From: DASVWZ01 sp036392935
GTDB lineage: Bacteria; Acidobacteriota; Terriglobia; Terriglobales; Acidobacteriaceae
DNA: 33,144 nt
Reading direction: 5' to 3'
NCBI GenBank assembly: GCA_036392935.1
Contig: DASVWZ010000331.1
Coordinates: 1-33,144 of the forward strand
The stretch's first letter is position 1, and each line of letters opens with the position of its first letter. The notes under the pieces are model-generated. The model made no database searches. It was not told the origin of the DNA and saw only the letters and a list, made by a program, of their open reading frames with translations. The position numbers were made by a program, and so were the translations under genes. This document shows, in pieces, positions 15,523 through 22,253 of the stretch.

Positions 15523-16295
15523 TTCAGATCGCGGCGTTCGAAGATGAGCACCGCCCCGCACAGCGCCATGCCCGCATACAACAGGGCGTAGACGGAATTC
15601 GCGAGAATCAGCTGTGACGACACCGGCTGCGCATGCGCCACTGAGTTGATCACGTTCAGCGCCGAAAGGTTCGGCACCAGATATGCCGCTCCCGTCGCCA
15701 GCCACCGTCCCAGCCCATGCGCCATAGCGGCGAATCCACGCAGGTCCTCCGCGAAGCTGCCGATAATGAACAGCGAAAATGCAAATACTGCCGACAACAG
15801 CGGCGATGAAAACGACGAAAACAGCAGCGCCAGCGAGGTGACAATCAGAAACTGCAGGACGATAAAGTACAGCGCCACTAAAATCCATCCATCGCTCGCC
15901 TGAAACTGGTGCGAAACGTACAGCAGCGCTGCGAACACACCGATAGCCATAAAAAATGTATTCACCGCCAGCGTTCCCGCCAGCCCAAAAAATTTCCCGA
16001 CAATGAATTCCCATCGCCGTACCGGCCGCGAAAGCACCGTATAAAGCGTCTTCTTCTCGATCTCTTTCGAAACCAGCCCAATGCCGATGAAAATCGCAAT
16101 CACCACCCCAAACAACGAGACGGCAGTCAACCCCAGATTCACCACCACCAGCCGTTCGATGTCGATCGAAATCTGTCCCACCAGAATCGCCGCGCCTGAC
16201 ATCAGCAGCGCAAATGCAATCAGGTTGTACAGCACCCGGTCGCGTACCGCCTCTCGGAACGTATTCGACGCGATATGTCCAATGCGTGCCTTCAT
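15519..16295 (-). CDS. ABC-2 type transporter permease (PilI-like position)
   Basis: A 258-residue integral membrane protein with about six hydrophobic segments (about 22-42, 56-76, 106-127, 140-161, 168-187 and 230-250). The cytoplasmic segment VSKEIEKKTLYTVLSRPVRR, near 75-94, is the coupling region typical of ABC-2/NosY-type permeases. It should dimerise and work with the ATPase encoded just upstream. Its ATG overlaps the ATPase stop (ATGA), and its own stop overlaps the TPR gene, forming a three-gene coupled operon. Exported substrate unknown; the pilin genes next door suggest a link to type IV pili. Confidence 0.88.
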   Translation of the reverse strand: MKARIGHIASNTFREAVRDRVLYNLIAFALLMSGAAILVGQISIDIERLVVVNLGLTAVSLFGVVIAIFIGIGLVSKEIEKKTLYTVLSRPVRRWEFIVGKFFGLAGTLAVNTFFMAIGVFAALLYVSHQFQASDGWILVALYFIVLQFLIVTSLALLFSSFSSPLLSAVFAFSLFIIGSFAEDLRGFAAMAHGLGRWLATGAAYLVPNLSALNVINSVAHAQPVSSQLILANSVYALLYAGMALCGAVLIFERRDLK

Positions 16296-17233
16296 GACCG
16301 CGCTCCCGCCGACGCCATCGACGGCTGTACCCGCCGCAGATAATATTCCTCTAGCGAACTTCGCACCGGCGTGAGCGAAATGATCCGCAACCCTTCGCGC
16401 CGCAACCCGTCGAGCATCGCGTCCTGCTTATCTTCCGAAATCAGCGCCCGCACCATCTCTCCCGCCACGTGCGACTCGATCACCAAGCTCTTCAACGACG
16501 CCGGCACCGCCCCGCCCCGCCACGCCACTTCCACCTGCCCCGCGACCGAAGACGTAAGCTCCGCAACCGCGCCCACTCCCTTCAGTTCGCCTTGATGAAT
16601 GATCGCCACGCGATCACAGAGCGCTTCAGCATCCGAAAGAATATGGGTCGAAAAGAAAACCGTCTTGCCCTCGCGCTTCAACTCTTCCATCAGGTCGCGC
16701 ACTTCCCGCCGGCCCATCGGGTCCAGCCCCGACATCGGCTCGTCAAAAAACAGCAGCTTCGGATCATGCACAATCGCCTGCGCAATTCCCGCGCGCTGCA
16801 GCATCCCTTTGGAAAATTTTCTCAGCTGCAAATTTGCCGCATCATGCAATCCCACACGGTCGAGCACCTGCCGCACCTTCGCGCTTCGCACCCCGGCATC
16901 CACGCCGGAAAGTTCGGCGTAATACTCCAATAGCTCCCGCGCCGTCAGATAATCGTAAAAATACGGCTGCTCCGGCAAAAACCCGATCTGCGCCTTCACC
17001 ACCGGATCATCGATCTCGCGCCCGAGAATTTTCGCCGTACCGGATGTCGGAAACACCAGCCCCATCAGCAGCTTCAGCGTGGTCGTCTTTCCCGCCCCGT
17101 TCGGGCCCAGAAATCCGAAGATCTCGCCTTCCTCTACCCGCAAATCCAGAGGCTTCAGCGCACACTTCGGCGTCTTCCGCCAGAATCCGACGGAATATAT
17201 TTTTTCCAATCCAAGAATTTCGATGGCGGCCAT
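16292..17233 (-). CDS. ABC transporter ATP-binding protein (PilH-like position)
   Basis: A 313-residue ABC ATPase. Walker A is GPNGAGKTT (residues 43-51), the Q-loop is in GFLPEQPYFYDY (near 84-95), the signature motif reads FSKGMLQR, Walker B is LLFFDEP, and the switch His is in STHILSD. The C-terminal 80 residues are the extra regulatory part seen in ABC-2 type exporters. It powers the permease encoded next. The ATG at 17233 gives the canonical MAAIEILGLEKIY start; the open frame further upstream has no similarity and covers the intergenic hairpin. Two pilin genes lie upstream on the same strand, separated by a probable terminator. Confidence 0.93.
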   Translation of the reverse strand: MAAIEILGLEKIYSVGFWRKTPKCALKPLDLRVEEGEIFGFLGPNGAGKTTTLKLLMGLVFPTSGTAKILGREIDDPVVKAQIGFLPEQPYFYDYLTARELLEYYAELSGVDAGVRSAKVRQVLDRVGLHDAANLQLRKFSKGMLQRAGIAQAIVHDPKLLFFDEPMSGLDPMGRREVRDLMEELKREGKTVFFSTHILSDAEALCDRVAIIHQGELKGVGAVAELTSSVAGQVEVAWRGGAVPASLKSLVIESHVAGEMVRALISEDKQDAMLDGLRREGLRIISLTPVRSSLEEYYLRRVQPSMASAGARS

Positions 17234-17380
17234 GCCGGAGATCAGATGCGAACTGGCTCCAAACGAACCTGCGCTCGACGAACCACGTTCAACACCACAA
17301 TTATATGCAAGCCGGCTGCGGCCAGGCTTCGATCGGCGGTTTTCGCCGTTACCAAAGACATTACAGGCCGCAGAAATAGC

Positions 17381-17418
17381 GATGGGCTGGAAGCGCGTCA
17401 GGCGCATTCCAGCCCATC
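17381..17418 (-). terminator. Hairpin after pilin gene 1
   Basis: A perfect 12-bp stem (GATGGGCTGGAA at 17381-17392 with TTCCAGCCCATC at 17407-17418) begins 24 nt after the pilin stop. The loop contains a further GCGC/GCGC pairing. Only a short T-rich stretch (GCTATTTC on the minus strand) follows, so it may end some transcripts or protect the pilin mRNA 3' end while letting others enter the ABC operon. Confidence 0.6.
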
Positions 17419-17442
17419 GTCAATCGAGCCTGCAACAGCGCT

Positions 17443-17973
17443 CTACTGCAACTCGGTATAAGCTACGCACGCCGCGTTGGTGTTGATGGGTGCGCCGTTC
17501 AAGGCGCCCGTGAACCGGATCACACCGTCGTTGTTCGAGCAGAAGCCGCGCACGCCGCTCACGTTGAAAACCGACGCCGCGCCACCCACCGTGTAACCCT
17601 GGTTGGGTGGGCCGCCGGCTGGTACGCCGATGGAAAAATAGTATCCGCTCTTGGCCGTTGCTACAGCATTGGCGTTCGAAAGCGCCCAGTCAATCAAGCA
17701 CGAGTTGGCAGCCGTCGGTCCAGCTGCTGCGCATCCCGTGGCTGCCGACGGCCCAAGGGACGCCAACGTGCCCGTGTAACCGGTCGTTGGAAACGTCATC
17801 TGGTACGTGGCTTCTCCCGTATTAACAGTTCGAATCGACGAAACCGCAGACGACTCATTAGCCGCAATCCGCGCGCGCAACAAGTTCGGAATCGCAATGG
17901 CTGCAATAATTAGAATAATCGCCACCACGATCAGTAGCTCTATCAGTGAAAAACCTTTTTGTTTCGATCTCAT
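17443..17973 (-). CDS. pilA: Type IV pilin, tandem copy 1
   Basis: A 176-residue prepilin. The leader MRSKQKG is cut before Phe by prepilin peptidase; the mature protein starts FSLIELLIVVAIILIIAAIA, with Glu5, the assembly and methylation residue. A globular domain with four Cys follows (TGCAA, NSCLID, GFCSN and NAACVAY). It differs from the neighbouring copy at 18 of 169 mature positions (about 89% identical). The ATG at 17973 is preferred to upstream in-frame starts because it gives a canonical leader and is preceded by GGGGG. A sigma-54 type promoter lies about 30 nt before the ATG. Pilins build fibres for adhesion, twitching, DNA uptake or electron transfer; which one is not readable. Confidence 0.92.
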   Translation of the reverse strand: MRSKQKGFSLIELLIVVAIILIIAAIAIPNLLRARIAANESSAVSSIRTVNTGEATYQMTFPTTGYTGTLASLGPSAATGCAAAGPTAANSCLIDWALSNANAVATAKSGYYFSIGVPAGGPPNQGYTVGGAASVFNVSGVRGFCSNNDGVIRFTGALNGAPINTNAACVAYTELQ

Positions 17974-18012
17974 CAATCTTGCCCCCGAGTGAATTTCTCC
18001 CCAACTGTCTTC

Positions 18013-18028
18013 TGCACTTTTCCGGCCA
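18013..18028 (-). promoter_or_regulatory. Sigma-54 type promoter of pilin copy 1
   Basis: On the minus strand TGGCCGG-AAAA-GTGCA (18028 to 18013) has the invariant GG and GC elements at the exact -24/-12 spacing. It would start transcription near 18002, about 29 nt before the pilin ATG. The -12 half is GTGC rather than TTGC, a mild deviation. Confidence 0.55.
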
Positions 18029-18219
18029 GATCCAACGCGCCTCACTCGAAGCTCTAACTGACTCATTACTGGAGGGTTTCCGTGCATTGCACAGATCGGC
18101 GAACTGCGCCGAGCCCATCGCAATGTCAATTTTTGTCAACGATCCGCGGCTATTTCTCACTGAGGAACTCAGCCAGCGGAACCCCGGAAGCACCACCGAG
18201 GTAAAACGCAAAATACAAA

Positions 18220-18257
18220 CAAAAAAATAAAGAGCGGCGGATTTTCTCCGCCGCTCT
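18220..18257 (-). terminator. Intrinsic terminator of pilin gene 2
   Basis: An 11-bp perfect stem (AGAGCGGCGGA at 18231-18241 with TCCGCCGCTCT at 18247-18257), loop of five. On the minus strand it is followed by TTTATTTTTTTG. It begins 27 nt after the pilin stop, so the two pilin genes should be separate transcripts. Confidence 0.9.
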
Positions 18258-18284
18258 CCACTTCAGACTGCGCGTACTGCCGAC

Positions 18285-18812
18285 TTATTGCAGTTCGGTG
18301 TAAGCAACGCAAGCTGCGTTGGTGTTGATCGGTGCGCCGTTCAAGCTGGCGGTGAAGCGGATGACGCCGTCTTCGTTCGAGCAGAAGCCGCGTACGCCGC
18401 TCACGTTGAAGCTCGAAGCCGCGCTGCCCACCGTGTAGCCCGTGTTGGGCGGGCCACCGGCCGGGTTGCCGATCGCGAAGTAGTAACCGCTCTTCGCGGT
18501 CGCCACTGCGTTCGCCTGCGAAAGCACCCAGTCAATCAAGCAAGCATTGGCTGCGGTCGGACCAGCGGCTGCACAACCGGTCGCAGCGCTCGGCCCAAGG
18601 GCGGCAAGCGTGCCGCTGTAACCAGTCGTCGGGAATGTCATGTTATAGGTGGCCTGTCCAGTGTTGATGGTACGAACCGACGAAACCGAAGACGATTCGT
18701 TCGCGGCGATACGCGCACGCAACAGGTTAGGAATAGCGATGGCAGCGATGATGAGAATGATCGCGACCACAATCAGCAGCTCGATCAGTGAAAAACCCTT
18801 CTGTTTACGCAT
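18285..18812 (-). CDS. pilA: Type IV pilin, tandem copy 2
   Basis: A 175-residue prepilin with leader MRKQKG and mature N-terminus FSLIELLIVVAIILIIAAIA, Glu5 present. The remaining sequence aligns without gaps to copy 1. Substitutions are mostly small-for-small and are spread over the globular part, while the four Cys positions and the C-terminal TNAACVAYTELQ are unchanged. This copy has the better sigma-54 promoter and a strong intrinsic terminator, so it is likely the main expressed pilin. The ATG at 18812 is set by the leader peptide; upstream in-frame codons give a non-leader extension. The same family is often labelled 'prepilin-type cleavage/methylation domain protein', and a pseudopilin role remains possible. 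Confidence 0.92.
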   Translation of the reverse strand: MRKQKGFSLIELLIVVAIILIIAAIAIPNLLRARIAANESSSVSSVRTINTGQATYNMTFPTTGYSGTLAALGPSAATGCAAAGPTAANACLIDWVLSQANAVATAKSGYYFAIGNPAGGPPNTGYTVGSAASSFNVSGVRGFCSNEDGVIRFTASLNGAPINTNAACVAYTELQ

Positions 18813-18871
18813 CTCGTTTGCTTCTCCCTTTTGAGTTCTTTGGTTGCTGTTCAACCAGCCGCCTTTCCAAT

Positions 18872-18888
18872 TGCAACTCACAGGCCAA
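18872..18888 (-). promoter_or_regulatory. Sigma-54 type promoter of pilin copy 2
   Basis: On the minus strand TTGGCCTGTGAGTTGCA (18888 to 18872) matches the sigma-54 consensus TGGCACG-N4-TTGCW at the GG and TTGC elements with exact spacing. Transcription would start near 18861, giving a leader of about 50 nt. PilR-type enhancer-binding proteins drive such promoters at pilA in other bacteria; no pilS/pilR is in the window. Confidence 0.68.
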
Positions 18889-19079
18889 CCAGCCCACAGC
18901 ACCGGGTGGGGAAACCCCGCTCTATCCAGTTTATTTTCAGTGCGTCGAAAGACTTTCGTAACATTCTGGCTCCCCTTACCTCTGATTGTAGAACGCCCCA
19001 CCTGGCATTTTTTGTCATTCTGAATGCGATTTGCTGTCATTTTGGGACGCCGTGAGACAAGTCGGGCTGAATTGGGCAC

Positions 19080-19511
19080 TTAGCGGCTATCGCCCGAATG
19101 GCTCTGATTCCCCGTTTTCCTTCGTCCCGCCGGCCCCGCCGCCGGCACCATCGCCCGCCGCACCGGCACAATCGCACCCTTCGCCGGGTCGGCAGCCGTC
19201 GCCCGCATCAGCACTTCCCGCTGTATATATTGGACGAAATCCTGTATCTGCCGCTGCATCTCCTCCATCCGCTCTCGCATTTGGAGGATGATCGCAATCC
19301 CGCTGATGTTTACCCCCAGATCGCGCGCCAGGTTCAGAATGAACTCCAGCCGCTGCAGGTCTTCATCCGTATAAAGCCGCGTGTTGCCTTCCGTCCGCGA
19401 CGGCTTCAGCAACCCCTCGCGCTCATAAAGTCGCAGCGTCTGCGGATGTATCTCATACATCTCCGCGACCGCCGAGATCATGTATGCGCCCTTGGATTTC
19501 CGCTTGGTCAT
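19080..19511 (-). CDS. hspR: HspR-like MerR-family regulator
   Basis: A 143-residue MerR-family protein. The winged helix (about 9-75) reads GAYMISAVAEMYEIHPQTLR, then RTEGNTRLYTDEDLQRLEFI, then DLGVNISGIAIIL. This is the HspR pattern, where HPQTLRxYEREGL and GVNxxGI are typical. A coiled dimerisation helix (about 80-105) and a basic Pro/Ala/Arg tail follow. HspR represses dnaK and other chaperone genes and senses free DnaK. No heat-shock gene is nearby, so it would act at a distance here. No clear HAIR-type inverted repeat was seen in front of its own ATG. Confidence 0.8.
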   Translation of the reverse strand: MTKRKSKGAYMISAVAEMYEIHPQTLRLYEREGLLKPSRTEGNTRLYTDEDLQRLEFILNLARDLGVNISGIAIILQMRERMEEMQRQIQDFVQYIQREVLMRATAADPAKGAIVPVRRAMVPAAGPAGRRKTGNQSHSGDSR

Positions 19512-19560
19512 CAGTATTTATTAGAACACAGACCGCAAGACGAACCGGGACACAAGATTA

Positions 19561-19592
19561 TCTCCGTGCCTCAGTGCCTCTGTGGTGGTTAG
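19561..19592. repeat. Short GTG-phased intergenic repeat, copy 2
   Basis: This stretch begins TCTCCGTGCCTCAGTGCCTC and ends TGTGGTGGTTAG. It repeats the core found at 12713-12739 between pyrG and kdsA. Here it lies between the divergent-side end of the VOC gene and the hspR start. Confidence 0.5.
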
Positions 19593-19613
19593 CTTAATTC
19601 TTTCGGATTTCGT

Positions 19614-20003
19614 TCAGCTGTGCTGGCGCGTCGCTTCTCCCACAAACACCAGGCACCCGTTCGGATCATGGATATGAAACTCCGTCATGCCATACTCGCG
19701 GGCAAATAGGTCGCGAATCCGGTAACGGTCCTTGAAAGTCTTCACCTGCTCCCACAGCGCCTCAATACCCGTAACTTCTATATAAATCTCCGTGTGGCCG
19801 CGCACGCACCGCATCACCTCTTCTGAATCCGCCTTCTGAAAATGAATGGTCTGCCCGTCCCGCTCCACGATGGCGTAGCCGCCATTCTCCAGCATTCGAT
19901 GAAATCCCAGGACGTTCTCATAGAACGCCAGCGTCTCCTCCATCCGGTCCGTCGCCAGCATCGGACTAATGCGTTTTGCAGTCGTCGAAGTTGTCGTGGC
20001 CAT
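19614..20003 (-). CDS. VOC-superfamily (glyoxalase/dioxygenase-like) protein
   Basis: A protein of about 129 residues with the beta-alpha-beta-beta-beta repeats of the vicinal oxygen chelate fold. The first half has ETLAFYENVLGFHRMLE and the second ends in EFHIHDPNGCLVFVGE, where Glu/His and DPNG are typical. The family covers glyoxalases, dioxygenases and antibiotic-binding proteins; metal ligands are not clear enough to choose. The ATG at 20003 (GGGGGGA just before it) is used. A TTG four codons earlier, behind AGGAGG, is the alternative and would add MGGI. Confidence 0.8.
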   Translation of the reverse strand: MATTTSTTAKRISPMLATDRMEETLAFYENVLGFHRMLENGGYAIVERDGQTIHFQKADSEEVMRCVRGHTEIYIEVTGIEALWEQVKTFKDRYRIRDLFAREYGMTEFHIHDPNGCLVFVGEATRQHS

Positions 20004-20066
20004 AATTCCCCCCAAAATCCCTCCTATGATGCCACACCCGCCAGACGCGCGGTTCGACCGGGGAAG

Positions 20067-20195
20067 GGCACGAATTTATTCGTGCCGATAGCGCTGAACA
20101 CAATTTCGCGCTTTAGCGCCTGAGATTTTGGGTGGCGCAGCGCTTCAGCGCTGCGATTAACTGTCGTTTCTGACTAACGCGCTTTAGCGCCTGAG
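20067..20195. repeat. Cluster of REP-like palindromes
   Basis: Four hairpins in 130 bp. GGCACGAAT-TT-ATTCGTGCC lies at 20067-20086 and CGCAGCGCT-TC-AGCGCTGCG at 20136-20155. The unit CGCGCTTTAGCGCCTGAG occurs twice, at 20107-20124 and 20178-20195. All have the same plan: a G/C stem around a central TTTA or TTCA. The same plan recurs at 32713-33134. These are intergenic and probably part of a dispersed REP-like family. Confidence 0.75.
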
Positions 20196-20241
20196 GCCGG
20201 GTTCTCGAGACGTCGCCATGCCCTCGGTCCAAACAATTCCT

Positions 20242-20270
20242 TTGACGGAATATTCCACAAAGGTCATAGT
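20242..20270 (+). promoter_or_regulatory. Promoter with palindromic operator of the XRE gene
   Basis: TTGACG (20242-20247), a 17-nt spacer and CATAGT (20265-20270). A perfect palindrome GGAATATTCC (20247-20256) sits at the start of the spacer. Transcription would begin near 20277, only about 6 nt before the ATG, with no Shine-Dalgarno sequence. Autorepression by the XRE protein is the simplest reading. Confidence 0.55.
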
Positions 20271-20282
20271 GTAGAAGTAACC

Positions 20283-20600
20283 ATGCCAAAGAACTTCGAA
20301 ACACTCCGCCAGAAAATGTCTGCCGCCTCACGTGAGCGATCCCATGCCCTGGCCGAGAAATACAGCGAGGCCATGCCCCTTGACGAACTCCGCGAAGCCC
20401 GCGAGCTCACTCAGACGCACCTGGCGCGAGTGCTAAAGGTAAATCAGGCCGCAGTCTCCAAGATGGAACGCCGCGTTGACATGTACGTCAGCACTCTGCA
20501 GGATTTCGTCAAAGCCATGGGAGGCGAGCTGAAAATCACAGCCAGATTTCCTGACGGAGAAGTCGAAATCAGTCAGTTCGACTCGAAGAAACAACCCTAA
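20283..20600 (+). CDS. XRE-family HTH protein (orphan HigA-like antitoxin)
   Basis: A 105-residue protein with a Cro/C1-type helix-turn-helix at about 37-80: LREARELTQTHLARVLKVNQ, then AAVSKMERRVDMYVSTLQDF. The C-terminal ITARFPDGEVEISQF strand is typical of HigA-like antitoxins paired with RelE/HigB or Gp49-type toxins. No toxin gene is adjacent: upstream lie palindromic repeats, and downstream is a convergent permease gene whose stop overlaps by four bases. It is therefore either a solitary regulator or the remnant of a broken module. Confidence 0.85.
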   Translation: MPKNFETLRQKMSAASRERSHALAEKYSEAMPLDELREARELTQTHLARVLKVNQAAVSKMERRVDMYVSTLQDFVKAMGGELKITARFPDGEVEISQFDSKKQP

Positions 20601-22000
20601 TCCCCGCTCGCCGGCTTTTCCTGCACTTGCGCCGCCCATCCGCCGGGCCTGACCGCCTGGTTCACAAAGTACGCCACAAAGCCTGCGCCAATCAAAATTA
20701 GCCCAAATGCCAGCGAACTGATGCCCAGCACCTGTTCGGCTTCGCTGCGCATTACCGAAATGCCGAGCAGCAGCATGGGCGCAATTCCAATCGCGATCGC
20801 GCCAAACATCCCGCCCGGTACGCGGAACGGACGCGGCAAATCCGGCTCACGGACGCGAAGCCAGATCAGCGCCATGAATTCCAAGCCCAGGCTGCAGCCA
20901 TAAAGCAGAATATCGATGGTTACCAACCGCTCAAATCCCAATCCCAGGCACATTGCCCAGCACGTGGCCAGCGCCAGAATCGCCACCCATGGCGCCCGCG
21001 TCTTCGGATGCAATTTCCCAAAAACCTTCGGTAGCATCCCATCCTGCGCCATCGCCAGCGGCAGCCGCGAGTAACTCATCACCAGCGCGTTGAACATCCC
21101 GAATCCGCTGATCATTCCTCCCAGCGCCAGACCAATGCGCAGCAGCGGACCGCCGAGCAATCCCGCAACGTCCGCCCAGAAGCCTGTCTCCCACGCGCTC
21201 GCCGGCAATCCGGTCATCCACATGGCCGCCACCGGAACGATGTAACTCACGCTCACAATCAGCACCGCGTACAACATTGCCCGCGGATACGTCCGCTGCG
21301 GCCGCTCCACTTCCGTGGCAATGGTCGAGGCGTTGTCCCACCCCATGTAATTCCACATGCATATAAGAAGACCGGTGAGGATGCCCACATCCGCCGTCAC
21401 CGGCTTGGTCGTCGCGTGCACCAGCGCGCCGATCTTCCACGGCGCAATCGCCATAATTGCCAGAAATGGCGCGGAGAGCAAGAAAAACAGCCACAACGAA
21501 GTCGTCGATACTACCTTCACCCCGGCAATATTCATCGCCGCGCACACCATTACTATGCCCAGCGCCACCAACTCGCCGCGATGCCCCTCGGCAAACCACG
21601 GAAACAATCGGTCCAGATACAGCACAAACAGCGTCGGATAAATCGCCATGTCGAAAATCGACGCCACCAGCGAGAGCCACGCTTCCTGAAATCCCCAGAA
21701 ATTGCCCATCCCGCGCCGCACCCACGCGTAGTAGCCGCCTTCAAACGGCAGCGCGCTCGAAAGTTCGCCGATCATGAACGCCGTCGGCAGACTCCACAAA
21801 ATCGGCGTCAGCAAAAGAATAAGGATGGCTTTCCCGTAGCCTGCGCCATGCACAATATCTTCCGTGCCGTAGGTACCGCCCGACACCATAAAGAAGGTGG
21901 CTGCGACCAGGGGCCAAAGGGTTAGACGTACAGAATTTTTGCGGCGGGAAACTACAACGGTGGGTGGCTGGACTTCACGTGCGGTGCTAGCTGTTGCCAA
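20597..22000 (-). CDS. APC-superfamily amino acid permease
   Basis: A 467-residue membrane protein with about twelve hydrophobic segments. The first one carries the broken-helix signature FFMVSGGTYGTEDIVHGAGYG (shown as two parts of one motif, about residues 37-56), and GELSSALPFEGGYYAWV follows, as in APC amino acid and polyamine transporters. It probably moves an amino acid by proton or sodium symport or by exchange; substrate unknown. The frame starts with TTG at 22000, with AGGAGG about 12 nt before it; no ATG gives a better N-terminus. Its stop codon overlaps the end of the convergent XRE gene. Confidence 0.9.
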   Translation of the reverse strand: MATASTAREVQPPTVVVSRRKNSVRLTLWPLVAATFFMVSGGTYGTEDIVHGAGYGKAILILLLTPILWSLPTAFMIGELSSALPFEGGYYAWVRRGMGNFWGFQEAWLSLVASIFDMAIYPTLFVLYLDRLFPWFAEGHRGELVALGIVMVCAAMNIAGVKVVSTTSLWLFFLLSAPFLAIMAIAPWKIGALVHATTKPVTADVGILTGLLICMWNYMGWDNASTIATEVERPQRTYPRAMLYAVLIVSVSYIVPVAAMWMTGLPASAWETGFWADVAGLLGGPLLRIGLALGGMISGFGMFNALVMSYSRLPLAMAQDGMLPKVFGKLHPKTRAPWVAILALATCWAMCLGLGFERLVTIDILLYGCSLGLEFMALIWLRVREPDLPRPFRVPGGMFGAIAIGIAPMLLLGISVMRSEAEQVLGISSLAFGLILIGAGFVAYFVNQAVRPGGWAAQVQEKPASGD

Positions 22001-22166
22001 TTTCTATGGCTTCCTCCTTCGGGCGAATCACTCTCAGCCACATCGTCTCCCTTAAGCGAGTCACCCGGTGCTTGCAATTTCCGGGCCGTCCGGCTGAAGT
22101 TAGTTCGCATGTATGAGATTACGGAAAATTTCCCGCGATGCAACAATTATTTTGAAAAATTTCGCC

Positions 22167-22201
22167 TGTAAGCTGGAGTACGGTCGTAACCGTAGCTTAC
22201 A
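22167..22201 (-). terminator. Possible terminator after the secreted JAB-like gene
   Basis: Inverted repeat TGTAAGCT (22167-22174) / AGCTTACA (22194-22201) with an inner ACGGT-CGTA-ACCGT pairing (22180-22193) and a 5-nt one-sided bulge. On the minus strand it lies 53 nt after the stop of the upstream gene and is followed, after a short gap, by ATTTTTC. The T-run is not directly at the stem, so termination is uncertain; a regulatory site for the permease gene is the alternative. Confidence 0.4.
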
Positions 22202-22253
22202 CTCCGTGCCTCGCGGCCGGGTTCGCGCTCAACAACGGCCGCCTTCAGAGCCC

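Noticed and set aside
14593..16014. Longer form of the TPR protein
   Set aside because: The added N-terminal part is antiparallel to nothing but overlaps the permease gene in another frame and lacks similarity; the ATG at 15522 starts a proper membrane anchor.
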